Position numbers and translations under genes: made by a program
Shown here: piece after piece, positions 45,932-57,800 of the stretch
Layout: every line of letters begins with the position of its first letter
How positions within the stretch are numbered: position 1 is the first letter of the stretch
The notes under the pieces: model-generated
Told to the model about the DNA's origin: nothing
Seen by the model: only the letters and a program-made list of their open reading frames with translations
Database searches by the model: none
Assembly (NCBI RefSeq): GCF_000503215.1
Contig: NZ_AYTD01000013.1
Location: forward strand, 1,106,009 to 1,170,008
Reading direction: 5' to 3'
Length of the DNA stretch: 64,000 bases
DNA from: Pseudomonas canadensis
GTDB lineage: Bacteria > Pseudomonadota > Gammaproteobacteria > Pseudomonadales > Pseudomonadaceae

Positions 45932-46978
45932 TTATTTTTTTCCTTCAAGTTTCTCGTAGGCTTCTTTCATCAGGACGTCATAGTTGCCGTAGTCCTTGCC
46001 GTTATAGTTACGGGCCATCGAAGTGAAATCCTTGGCTTTCATGGCCGTCATCAACGCCGGGCTGTTAGCGCAAAACGCGAGGAACGCCTTCAGTTGGTTA
46101 CCGACATTCACTTTTAATGCCGCGGCAAACTCAAACACCGTTTTGTAACCGCATGAGGCGTAGTTGAACCCCATGGTCTGAAACATGCCCCACGACGCCG
46201 ACATCAACGCCGCTTCCTGGTCCAGGGCGAATGCAGTGGCCATGGTTTCCCAGGCCTTGACCTGATCCTTGTTATTGACCTGCCACTGCGGCCCGGCCTT
46301 TCTCACATAGATGTACGAAAGCAGCGGATGCGCCTGGTCGTAGATATGCTTGGTGTACTTGCGAAATTGGTGCCCTTCAAACGCAATGATCGGTAACTTG
46401 GCCGGCCCGAATCCCGAGCGACCACCGGACTCCACCGTGGCGAAGGCCCTGATGACATTCACCGAAATGCCGTTGCCTAACTGCTTGGCGGCATTCTGAA
46501 AATCGGTATCGGTGAGCGTCATGCCGCCATCGCACGTGGCCTGGAGCATCAATTGGCGATTGCGCCGCTCAGCCTCGATCATTGCCCGCATACGGTCCAG
46601 GTACACGTTGACGGTGGCTTGCACCGCGTCACCCTGGTTGTTACCGAATGCATTCAGAAAGCTTGGAATGCGCATGCTCGGAAAGGCCTTCACCGGTACC
46701 TTCACCGCCTCTTCGATCAGGCTGTTGAAGGTTTTACCGGTCGGGTCGATCACACCATCGGGGTGCGCGTATTTGAGATGACGGAACTGATACTGGCTGA
46801 TGCACTGCACCAACTGACCGTCGCACTTGCCGTTTTCGGCCAGTGGGAAGCCCAGTTTGGGAATGATCAGATTGAATAAATATTGGATGCACTGCACATC
46901 GGAAGGCAAGTTGCGGGCTTTACCGGGCGCGCCTACTGAAGCACTGATAAGACGGGGCAACCCTTGCAGGCTTTTCAT
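45932..46978 (-). CDS. N-acetylmuramidase-domain protein (DUF3380-like), candidate secreted peptidoglycan hydrolase
   Basis: I prefer the ATG at 46978 (MKSLQGLPRL), with AAGGA eight bases upstream; an ATG three codons earlier is too close to that site. In the 348-residue product, residues about 20-95 resemble a peptidoglycan-binding domain, and residues about 140-345 an N-acetylmuramidase domain with Glu183 in ATVESGGRSGFG, then PIIAFEGHQF and MSASWGMFQTMGFNY. There is no signal peptide, holin or phage context. It could be a phage-derived endolysin, but the coupled exported partner suggests an antibacterial effector. Confidence 0.78.
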   Translation of the reverse strand: MKSLQGLPRLISASVGAPGKARNLPSDVQCIQYLFNLIIPKLGFPLAENGKCDGQLVQCISQYQFRHLKYAHPDGVIDPTGKTFNSLIEEAVKVPVKAFPSMRIPSFLNAFGNNQGDAVQATVNVYLDRMRAMIEAERRNRQLMLQATCDGGMTLTDTDFQNAAKQLGNGISVNVIRAFATVESGGRSGFGPAKLPIIAFEGHQFRKYTKHIYDQAHPLLSYIYVRKAGPQWQVNNKDQVKAWETMATAFALDQEAALMSASWGMFQTMGFNYASCGYKTVFEFAAALKVNVGNQLKAFLAFCANSPALMTAMKAKDFTSMARNYNGKDYGNYDVLMKEAYEKLEGKK

Positions 46979-47135
46979 CACAGACATCCTTGTTAGTTAA
47001 AGAAGTGATGGCACTTCAATATCAACCGCACACCCTTGTCATACTCTGAAACAAGTGGCTGGCGGAAACTAACAAGGTGGTTTTAGGTTGTCCAGAGCGA
47101 CCGCTGAAAGTTGTGAAACAGCCGAATTAAATAAA

Positions 47136-49097
47136 TCAGTAACCGTGAAATTCACGGGTTTTCTGGTAGGTGTGGAAATCAATCCACTCGACCACGTCGT
47201 AAGGCAGGTAAAGCTGCATCCGCGCTCGGGAAATGGCGATGTACACCGCGCACAGCCGCTGGTCGAACGCGTAGGCGTCCTTGAACTTCACGTTGGTCAG
47301 CAGTTCGGGCGTCAGCAGCACTCGGTCGAACTCCATGCCGCCCGCCTCCTCCGCCAGCATCAGCAGGCAGCGCTTGCCGGGGACGCCGCTCAGGCGGTTC
47401 AAGCGCGTGATATCGGCAACGTTGAAGCCTTTTTCCAGCTCGCTCTCGACCCACAGGAACGACTCGTCGTACTGGCTGGCATCGCGCACCTGTTGCCAGT
47501 CGTCCATGTCGCTGAAGTAAGCATGGGGGCCGTTGTCGTTGTGCTCGTTGCTGTAGAACTCTGGCTTGAACAGCGCGATGACGCTGATCATGAAGCGCTG
47601 CAAATCCTGTTGCGCACCACTGTCGAGGAAGCCAAACGGGCAGTTAGCCTGCTGCAACTGAATGGCCCATTTCATGGTGTCCCAAAGGGACGCAGTCAAC
47701 ACCACGCAGCCTTCGGGTGGCACGAAACCCTGAGGGTAATGCTCAATGCCAACGTCGGCATCCCGCGCGCCTTCGAAGGGCGTCTTGCCCTTCTGCGAGT
47801 GCACGCTGATCAGCGGGTTGACCAGGCGCTCGACGTTGCGGCCCGAGCGCACCGAGTAATTGATATCGGTGTGCCGGACTTCACGCTTGCGCCTGACCAT
47901 TACACCGCTGGCCAATTGGTACTCATCGCCAAGGGTGATCAGCACCTGGCGGCCACGTTCGATAATCTGCAACAACGAGGGTGGAATGTCCTGGCTTTCA
48001 TCGATCAGCACATGGGTGTACCGCGGCGGCACCACGCATCCATCGAGGCTCGCGCGCTTGATCAGCAACAAGGCTGCGAAGGCCGTCTGACCGGCCCACT
48101 GCTGGTTGGCGTCCAGATACGTCCACAACCGGCTGGAATACTCCAGCAACGCCTGGGCGTCCACGCTGGACAAGGCTTGCTTGAAATGCGGCAAATGCCT
48201 GGCCGACAGGCTGTGATGGTTGGAGTGGCAGTAGCTGTCGAGCACCTTCAGGCAGATATCAAGCGTTGCCACGCCATCGTGACCACGCCAGCCGTGGATA
48301 TTCAGGGTCTGCGACACTTCGTGTTTGCTGGGCAACCGAGTTGGCGTGGCCTGCGCGGCGGGTCGTTGCCCCTGCAACAGCGCCTTGGCGAAGGCAGCAA
48401 AGGTCGAACCGGTCTTGCTGTCCTTGGCCAGTCCCATGCGTTCACGCAGGGTCGCGAGTTTTGCCCCGGTGCGCGCCAGTATCAGGGTTTGGGCCGGCCG
48501 CAGGCACTCCATCAAGGCGCCAAGGAGGTGGCTCTTGCCAATGCCGGCGTAGCCTTGGACATGCAGGTCTTCGTTCAGGTTGGCACGGAAAGTCCGCACC
48601 AGCTTGTCCTGCGCCGGGCTGAGCCAGCGCTCACGGTGCCGGGGCGTGACCATCTGCTGGCTGAACGGATCATTGCTACGTAGATGGCGGACCTTGTAGC
48701 CGATATCCCATTTGCCAGTAGGCAACAGGTAATTCCGCGCTGCGACTTCTTCAACCGACAACAGGCGCAGATTGACCGTTTTAAGGGCGTTGAAGCCGAA
48801 GTACAACTTGCGTGGATCGAACAGCCGCTGGGCTTCTGACAACAACGTGGCGGCGCCCGCTCCGCGGGTATCGACCGCCCAGTCGAGCAACTTGGCCAAG
48901 ATGCGCTCGGCGCCCGCGCAGGTCAGGTCCTTTTCGGCCGCTTGGGCCAGGTTCTGGATAACCAGCACGGCGGCCAGCTCTGGGTCTGTCAGACCGACCA
49001 GGGCCTTGGCGCCGTCCGCGCCGAGCAGGGCCGTGCAGGTTTCCTCCGTGACAGGCAGGAAGACAGGGCTGGATAAGTCAAAGTGTTCCGGTTGCAT
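47136..49097 (-). CDS. Superfamily I helicase-like ATPase
   Basis: The 653-residue protein has Walker A QGYAGIGKSHLL (182-190), Walker B HVLIDESQDIPPS (about 363-369), a motif III-like LITLGDEYQLA and a C-terminal motif VI-like VYIAISRARMQLYLP. This is the UvrD/Rep-like core, preceded by about 150 residues without a recognised domain. It is shorter than UvrD or RecB and may be a specialised nucleic-acid translocase. It follows a small unknown gene by 20 bases, probably as one operon. Nuclease motifs are not seen. A defence or repair role is possible but unsupported. Confidence 0.8.
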   Translation of the reverse strand: MQPEHFDLSSPVFLPVTEETCTALLGADGAKALVGLTDPELAAVLVIQNLAQAAEKDLTCAGAERILAKLLDWAVDTRGAGAATLLSEAQRLFDPRKLYFGFNALKTVNLRLLSVEEVAARNYLLPTGKWDIGYKVRHLRSNDPFSQQMVTPRHRERWLSPAQDKLVRTFRANLNEDLHVQGYAGIGKSHLLGALMECLRPAQTLILARTGAKLATLRERMGLAKDSKTGSTFAAFAKALLQGQRPAAQATPTRLPSKHEVSQTLNIHGWRGHDGVATLDICLKVLDSYCHSNHHSLSARHLPHFKQALSSVDAQALLEYSSRLWTYLDANQQWAGQTAFAALLLIKRASLDGCVVPPRYTHVLIDESQDIPPSLLQIIERGRQVLITLGDEYQLASGVMVRRKREVRHTDINYSVRSGRNVERLVNPLISVHSQKGKTPFEGARDADVGIEHYPQGFVPPEGCVVLTASLWDTMKWAIQLQQANCPFGFLDSGAQQDLQRFMISVIALFKPEFYSNEHNDNGPHAYFSDMDDWQQVRDASQYDESFLWVESELEKGFNVADITRLNRLSGVPGKRCLLMLAEEAGGMEFDRVLLTPELLTNVKFKDAYAFDQRLCAVYIAISRARMQLYLPYDVVEWIDFHTYQKTREFHGY

Positions 49098-49117
49098 AGT
49101 GCCTCGCCGCCAGGGAA

Positions 49118-49573
49118 TCAGGCATTGCCATGACCGCCCAGTTCAAACCGATACTCCCCCAGGGAGCCCGACATATTGCCGCGATGGGGACCCGCGTCAG
49201 CCGTGGCAGTCATCGCATTGACCTGCTGCTGGAGTTCGAACACCGCCATATCCAGCAGCCGGCGCAGGTCCTCGGCACTCTGTGCGGCTACATTCAACTG
49301 CAGCGTGTAGGCGCCAGTGAGTGGCGGCGGCATGGGCTCATTGGCCACGTCCGCAGACCGGATCATTTCCGCCTGGCTGAGGATTTCCGCGTGCTCGTCG
49401 TCCATAAGGTCCAGCACCCGCGACAATTCCAGGGTCTGTTCAGGATGGGATTGGATGCGGTCCTTGATCTCCAGGCGCCGCATCTGCCACTCCCGCAGTT
49501 TTTCGCGCGTGAGGTCGTCGACTTTTTCCACGTGTGTTGTCTCCGGATGCCAGGCACTGGAGTATGCCGCCAT
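49118..49573 (-). CDS. Hypothetical protein co-oriented with the helicase-like gene
   Basis: I take the ATG at 49573 (MAAYSSAWHPETTHVEK); a longer frame would pass through the SRP RNA gene. The 151-residue protein is helical and charged in the first half (LTREKLREWQMRRLEIKDRI, DLMDDEHAEILSQAE), with a Pro-rich middle and a second helical part (AEDLRRLLDMAVFELQQQVNA). I do not recognise it. The ribosome-binding site before this ATG is weak, so the start is uncertain. It probably works with the helicase-like protein. Confidence 0.6.
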   Translation of the reverse strand: MAAYSSAWHPETTHVEKVDDLTREKLREWQMRRLEIKDRIQSHPEQTLELSRVLDLMDDEHAEILSQAEMIRSADVANEPMPPPLTGAYTLQLNVAAQSAEDLRRLLDMAVFELQQQVNAMTATADAGPHRGNMSGSLGEYRFELGGHGNA

Positions 49574-49656
49574 GGACTGCACGATGGCAGATGGCTTGAA
49601 AGCATTTTTTTGAATTGAATTTGAGGAGGTGTTGCAAGGAAGAGCGTTATGGAGGC

Positions 49657-49760
49657 AACCCCACCAGCCACACCCCGGCACACAATGTTCCCGCTGTGGC
49701 TGCTGCCTTCCGGCTCTGACCAGGTTCACGGGTAATCGTTGCGGGGGGACCGATGGGGTC
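49657..49760 (-). ncRNA. ffs: Signal recognition particle RNA (4.5S-type)
   Basis: On the minus strand the conserved SRP core is clear: ACCTGGTCAGAGCCGGAAGG directly followed by CAGCAGCCAC. Flanking arms (ACCCCATCGGTCCCCCCGC and TGCCGGGGTGTGGCTGGTGG) pair to form the long hairpin. Coordinates are set from the ends of this pairing and may be off by a few bases. The RNA binds Ffh to target membrane proteins. Its place near dnaX is common in pseudomonads, from memory. Confidence 0.93.
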
Positions 49761-49878
49761 ACCATAACGACGCCTGCCTCTCGGCAAGCGGGGCCATTGT
49801 ACCGATCTCATCGGAAGTTACAACCGTTGGGGCTGGATTAAAAATATCCGATGGTTCAAGCACTTGTGTCTATCGCGG

Positions 49879-49912
49879 CGCGGGCATCGCCGGCAAGCCG
49901 GCTCCTACAGGG
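49879..49912. repeat. Single REP at the 3' end of the metallopeptidase gene
   Basis: GCATCGCCGGCAAGCCGGCT with CCTACAGGG is one REP copy. Read on the minus strand, its TAG in CTGTAGGAGCC is the stop codon of the metallopeptidase gene. Confidence 0.85.
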
Positions 49913-51068
49913 TGACGGCTTCGTCTGCTCGGCCACCTTCCTCCTGGATCACCAGGTGGATGAAGTGCAGCTTGGCAATCACCGCCGGTGGCAGCACGAA
50001 GGGATAGAAATCCGGCTGGCCCATGCTGCGCGACAGTTCGTTGAGCATGCCGGCCAGCTCGATCCAGGCGTTGACGAACGACAGGAACGCCGCGCCGCCG
50101 GGGTGTTCGGGGTCGTAGAGGGTGGTGAGCGGGAATGGCTGGTAATCCAGGTCCATCTCGCGGGCGCTCATGCCAAAGCCGAGGGCGGTGTCGACGGCGT
50201 CCATCATGTGCAGGTAGTGCGCCCAGGTTTCGGCCCAGTCTTCCCAGGGGTGCATGGTGGCGTAGGCACTGACGCAGGTTTGCTGCCAGTCCGGTCGTGG
50301 GCCGTTCTGGTAGTGCTGGTCGAGAGCATCGGCATAACTGGCGCGTTCGTCGCCGAACAGGGCGCGAAACGGTTCGAGCCAGTGGGTATTCGCGATCAGG
50401 CGATCCCAGTAATAGTGGCCAACCTCATGGCGAAAGTGACCGAGCAGCGTGCGGTAGGGTTCGCGCATTTGTACGCGTACCTTTTCACGGTGGGCATCGT
50501 CGGCTTCCTTGATGTCGAGGGTGATCAAGCCGTTCGCGTGGCCCGTCATCGGCGCGTTGCCCTCCAGGTCGATACCGACGAAGTCGAAGGCCAGACCGTT
50601 GTCTTCGTCGACACTCTTGGGCACCACTTGCAGGCCAAGGCTGATCAATTGCGCGACCAAGCGGCGCTTGGCGGTTTCGACTTTGCGCCAGCGCTCATGG
50701 TTTTCTGCGATCGACAGGTCAGGGATGGTGCGATTGAGGCTGCAGGCCACGCACAGCGGCGCGGTGCTGTGGGCCGGGATCAGCCAATTGCAGGCGGCCG
50801 GCGTGTCGAGGTTGGCGCAGCGACGGAAAGCGCCGGCGTCGAGGTTGCCATCTTGCAGCCAGGTGCCTTCCACCGGGCCGGGCCGCAGGGAGTCCAACCG
50901 GGCTTGTTGGGGTTGGTAGCCCAGCAGCGCCTGGCAGGCCAGGCACTGGCTGTTGCGAAAGAACAGGGATTGGCCGCAACGGCACTGCCAGACCTTGCTG
51001 TCACGAGACGAGCCGGCCACGAACGGTGCGGCAATGCGCGAACTGAGTTGCTCGAAGTAGCGAAACAT
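49905..51068 (-). CDS. Zinc-dependent metallopeptidase-like protein with N-terminal zinc ribbon
   Basis: The 387-residue protein has a zinc ribbon (Cys29, Cys31, Cys42, Cys45 in CRCGQSLFFRNSQCLACQ) and a HExxH motif in FRHEVGHYYWDRL (about 213-220), followed by DWAETWAHYLHMMDAVD with a possible third ligand. It belongs to a widespread uncharacterised family annotated as putative zinc-binding peptidase. It has no signal peptide, so it is cytoplasmic. The substrate is unknown. The stop codon lies inside a REP. Confidence 0.85.
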   Translation of the reverse strand: MFRYFEQLSSRIAAPFVAGSSRDSKVWQCRCGQSLFFRNSQCLACQALLGYQPQQARLDSLRPGPVEGTWLQDGNLDAGAFRRCANLDTPAACNWLIPAHSTAPLCVACSLNRTIPDLSIAENHERWRKVETAKRRLVAQLISLGLQVVPKSVDEDNGLAFDFVGIDLEGNAPMTGHANGLITLDIKEADDAHREKVRVQMREPYRTLLGHFRHEVGHYYWDRLIANTHWLEPFRALFGDERASYADALDQHYQNGPRPDWQQTCVSAYATMHPWEDWAETWAHYLHMMDAVDTALGFGMSAREMDLDYQPFPLTTLYDPEHPGGAAFLSFVNAWIELAGMLNELSRSMGQPDFYPFVLPPAVIAKLHFIHLVIQEEGGRADEAVTL

Positions 51069-51134
51069 GGCGATCTCTCCCTGGGTGACTGAGACTAGAT
51101 CACTTTCGCTTCAGAATCGTTCCACATTGTTGTA

Positions 51135-51280
51135 GTGAGCGGGCTTGCCCCGCGCTGGGCTGCGTAGCGGCCCCAAACCCGGCACTTCGGTCTATCCGAA
51201 ACACTTCGGCGTCCTTGTTGGGGCGGCTTCGCCACCCAGCGCGGGGCAAGCCCGCTCACCACAGCAAGCCCGCTCACCAC
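51135..51280. repeat. Long inverted repeat, GTGAGCGGGCTTGCCCCGCG family
   Basis: A 25-base arm (51135-51159, GTGAGCGGGCTTGCCCCGCG and CTGGG) has an exact inverted partner at 51235-51259. The spacer of about 75 bases is itself partly palindromic (GGCACTTCGGTC, CACTTCGGCG). A further partial copy of the right arm follows at 51263-51280. It fills most of the gap between ligA and the metallopeptidase gene. Confidence 0.85.
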
Positions 51281-51308
51281 AACACGCTTGTTTACCCCAC
51301 AGTCCACA

Positions 51309-53707
<2,399 letters not shown>

Positions 53708-53754
53708 AATATGTTAGTGCGCTTATTCTATCCGACAACGCCGAGGAGCAATCC

Positions 53755-54624
53755 TCAGCGTTTTTGTGTCAGGGCGCGACGCTCGAACTCGACGATGCGC
53801 TGACGGTAATGCTCGATGGTCTGGGCGGTCAGGACACTGCGTTGGTCGTCCTTGAGTTCGCCATTCAGTTCCTGCGATAGCTTGCGGGCTGCAGCCACCA
53901 TCACGTCGAACGCTTGTTTCGGGTGACGCGGACCTGGCAGGCCAAGGAAGAAGCTCACCGCCGGAGTGCTGAACAGGTCGATATCGTCCAGATCGAAGGT
54001 GCCCGGCTTGACCGCGTTGGCCATGGAGAACAGCACTTCGCCGTTGCCGGCCATGCTTTCGTGGCGATGGAAAATATCCATCTCACCGAAACGTAGGCCG
54101 CTTTCCAGAATATTCTGCAACAAAGCCGGGCCCTTGAAGCCGGCGGCGTCGCGGCAGATCACGCTGATCACCAACACTTCTTCAGCGGCAGGCTGGTCGT
54201 TGACCGATTGGCGCGGCGCGGCGGAAGTCTTGCTCAGGTTTTCATCCGGGAAATCATCGTCGCGACTGCTGAAGCTCGGGCCTTCATCCACGTCGAGGTT
54301 CAGGTCACCCTGATGCGGTTCAGCCACGGCGGCACTGGCACGCTTGCCACGCTTGGAGGACGGCTCGCGGGCTTCACGCACCGGCGCGCTCATCGACGGC
54401 AAGTCGTGCTCGTCCAGTTGCGGTTCTTTATGCGTATCCAGCACACGGGGCGGCCCCAGCAGCTCGGCGGCGCCGTCGTCGTCAGGCAAGTTGGACAGGT
54501 TGCGGTCCAGACGGAATTTAAGCTTGCCCTTGCCACCGCGCATGCGGCGCCAGCCATCAAAAAGAATACCGGCAATGACAATAATGCCGATGACGATCAG
54601 CCACTCGCGCAGACCGATTTCCAT
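53755..54624 (-). CDS. zipA: Cell division protein ZipA
   Basis: The 289-residue protein starts [20 protein letters not shown] at the ATG at 54624, with one N-terminal membrane helix (about 5-22), a charged and Pro-rich linker, and a C-terminal FtsZ-binding domain (about 150-285, with [24 protein letters not shown] start and [20 protein letters not shown]). It tethers FtsZ to the membrane. The order smc-zipA-ligA is the known pseudomonad arrangement. Confidence 0.93.
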   Translation of the reverse strand: MEIGLREWLIVIGIIVIAGILFDGWRRMRGGKGKLKFRLDRNLSNLPDDDGAAELLGPPRVLDTHKEPQLDEHDLPSMSAPVREAREPSSKRGKRASAAVAEPHQGDLNLDVDEGPSFSSRDDDFPDENLSKTSAAPRQSVNDQPAAEEVLVISVICRDAAGFKGPALLQNILESGLRFGEMDIFHRHESMAGNGEVLFSMANAVKPGTFDLDDIDLFSTPAVSFFLGLPGPRHPKQAFDVMVAAARKLSQELNGELKDDQRSVLTAQTIEHYRQRIVEFERRALTQKR

Positions 54625-54883
54625 GTAATCCCGTGCCTCTAATAAAAAATGCTGAAAAATAAGGGGTTTAGCAACGTGCAAACCGCTTTAAAACGTGGCG
54701 CCAACTCTATGTTCTGACTGACGTTTTGCCCACGCATACGAAAATTTGACATTAAACTAGCACGACCAAAGATAACTTTACACCGTCTGTCAAAATGCCT
54801 TGAACAAATATGTCCATTTGCCACTTTCGCCAGACCGGTAAAGCGTCTTACCGCGCGCTATAAAAATTCTGTCCCGGCATGGA

Positions 54884-57800
54884 TCAAGACTCCACCATCG
54901 CCATCGCTTCTTCCACATCCACCGCCACCAGACGCGAACAGCCCGGTTCGTGCATCGTCACGCCCATCAATTGATCCGCCATCTCCATGGCGATCTTGTT
55001 GTGGGTGATATAGATGAACTGCACGGTCTGGGACATCTCTTTGACCAACCGCGCGTACCGTCCAACGTTAGCGTCATCCAGCGGGGCGTCAACTTCGTCG
55101 AGCATGCAAAACGGCGCCGGGTTCAACTTGAAAATGGCAAATACCAGGGCCAATGCGGTCAGGGCTTTCTCGCCGCCGGACAACAAATGGATGGTGCTGT
55201 TCTTCTTGCCCGGAGGCCGCGCCATGATCGTCACCCCTGTATCGAGTAGATCTTCGCCCGTCAGTTCCAAGTAAGCGCTGCCACCGCCGAAAACTTTTGG
55301 GAATAACGCCTGTAAACCGCTATTAATCTGATCAAAGGTATCTTTGAAGCGGTTTCGGGTTTCCTTGTCGATCTTGCGGATCACGTTTTCCAGGGTGTCC
55401 AGGGCTTCGACCAAGTCGGCGTCCTGGGCATCCAGATAACGTTTACGCTCGGATTGCTGCTGGTATTCGTCAATGGCCGCCAAGTTGATCGCGCCCAGAC
55501 GCTGAATACGCGCAGCAATCCGCTCAAGTTCTTCTTCGGCGTCTTTCTCGTTGGCCTGGGCGGTCAGGGTATTGAGCACGCCGTGCAGGTCGTAGCCGTC
55601 TTCCAGCAACTGGTCTTGCAAGGTCTTGCGGCGCACGGTCAGGGCTTGCCATTCCATGCGCTGTTGTTCGAGCTGGCCACGGATCAACTGGGATTGCTGC
55701 TCGGCCTGGGTCCGGCGTTTTTCGGCGTCACGCAGTTCGCGGTCGGCGTCTTCCAGGGCGATTTGTGCGGTCTTGAGCTCTTCGTCGACAGTCATGCGCT
55801 TGTCGAGCAATTCTTCCAGCTTGAGGCGCAGCTCTTCCAGCGGCGCTTCGCCCTCTTCCAGGTTGAGGCTCAGTTGTTCGCGCTTTTCGGTGAGGCGCTC
55901 GGACTGCATCTCCAGGCGTTCAAGGGCCTGGGACGTGGACGCGTGCTGGGCCTTGAGCGAACCCAGGCGCACCGCCAATTGGTGGGCATGGTCTTTGTGC
56001 TGACGGGCTTCCTGGCGCACGCGGTCGAGGCGTTCGCGCAGGCTGTCGCGCTGGGCCAGCAGCAGTTCGCGCTGCTCGGTGTCCAGCGCCATGCTGTCGA
56101 GGGCCTCCTGCAGCTGCAGGCGCGCTTCGCCGATCTGTTCGTGTTCGAGGGCGCGTTGCTCGCCCATCTCTGCCACTTCTTCGTCGAGGCGGGTGCGGCG
56201 CAGGGTCAGTTGCTCGACCTTGGCTTTGCTCGCGGAAAGCTGGGCTTTCAATTCGCCTTGCTGGCGCGCTTCGTCCTGCAACAGGCGCCGCAGGTGTTCG
56301 CGACCGGTCTCTTGCTGGCGCTGGGTGGCGCGCAGGGTTTGCAGTTCGGTTTCCAGGCTTTCCAGGGTCGCTTCGCGCTCTTCACGCTCGGCGATCAGGT
56401 TGACGATTTCCTGGCCACGGGCCAATACGCCACTTTCGGCTTCACTGGCGCGACGTACGCGCAGGAAATGGCGGCCGACCCAGTAACCGTCGCGGCTGAT
56501 CAGGCTTTCACCGGCGCCGAGCTGGCCGCGCTGGGCCAACGCCTGCTCAAGGGATTCGACCGGTTTGACCTGGCCCAGCCACGGCGACAGATCAATCGCC
56601 GCTTCAACCTTATCCAGCAGACTGCCCGGCACCCGCGTGCCGTCCGCCGCTGGGCTGAGCAAACGCAAATCGCCTTGGGCAAAACCGGCCAGGTCGAAAC
56701 CGCCAAAATCATCCACCAGCACGGCTTGAAGGTCGGCACCGAGGACCGTTTCAACCGCCAACTCCCAACCTGCCTCTACCTTCAAGCCTTCCGCCAAGCG
56801 CGGGCGCTCGGCCAGATGCTGGTCACGCAGCCACTCGGCGGTGCCGGTACCGGGGTCCAAGGCGGCTTGCTGCAAGGCTTCAAGGGAAGCCAGCCGACCA
56901 TTGAGCCGCTGCAAATCGCCCTGGGCCTGTTGCTGCGCCTGGGTCGCCTGTTGCAGTTGCTGACGCAATTGCTCCAGGCGCTCCACTTGTTGTTCTTCAC
57001 TGGCTTCCAGCTCTTCCAGCGTCATTTCGCTTTCGGCCAGTTGCTCGCTCAGCTCCATGATCGCCGCGTCTTCCGGGTCGGCGGACAGCAATGCGCGCTC
57101 TTCCTGCATTCGACGCTGGCGCTCGGCCAGGCGCTCCATGCTGGTTTCCAGCTGCTGGATGCGCGATTGCTGCACCTCGGCCTGGCGGCGTGGCTCGGCG
57201 GACTTCAGGTTGAAAGTGTCCCACTGCTCCTGCCAGCCGTGCATGGTGGTTTCGGATTCTTCCAGGGCGGCGGCGGCTTCTTCGGCGGCGGCGCTGGTGA
57301 TTTCCTGCTCGGGGGTGAGCATGTCCAGCTCTTCGCCAAGGGTCAGCAGCAAGGTGCGGTCGTGGCCCAGGTGGGATTCGGTCTCCAGGCGTGCGCGTTC
57401 GGCTTCCTTCAAATCATCCTGCAATTGGCGCAGGCGCTGCTGGCCGTGCTGGATGCTCTGCTCGACGCGGGCAATGTCGCCACCCACCGAATAGAAACGG
57501 CCCTGCACCAGATTGAAGCGTTCGGACAGGTCATGGTGACCGTCACGCAGGCGTTCGATGCTGGCGTCGGCGTTGCGCTGCTCGGCTACCAGGGCCTCAA
57601 AGCTGATTTCCTGGGTGCCGATGATTGCTTCGCGCTGGCCGACCTGATCATTCAGCGCCTGCCAGCGCAGGGCCGAGAGTTGCGCTTTGAGCTGGCGTTC
57701 TTCGCCCTTGTATTCCTGATACTTCTCGGCGGCCTGGGCCTGGCGGTGCAGGCGTTCAAGTTGGCGCTCCAGCTCTTCGCGCAGGTCGGTCAGACGGGCG

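Noticed and set aside
49574..49765. N-terminal extension of the 49118-49573 gene
   Set aside because: It would run through the SRP RNA gene, whose core sequence and pairing are clear.
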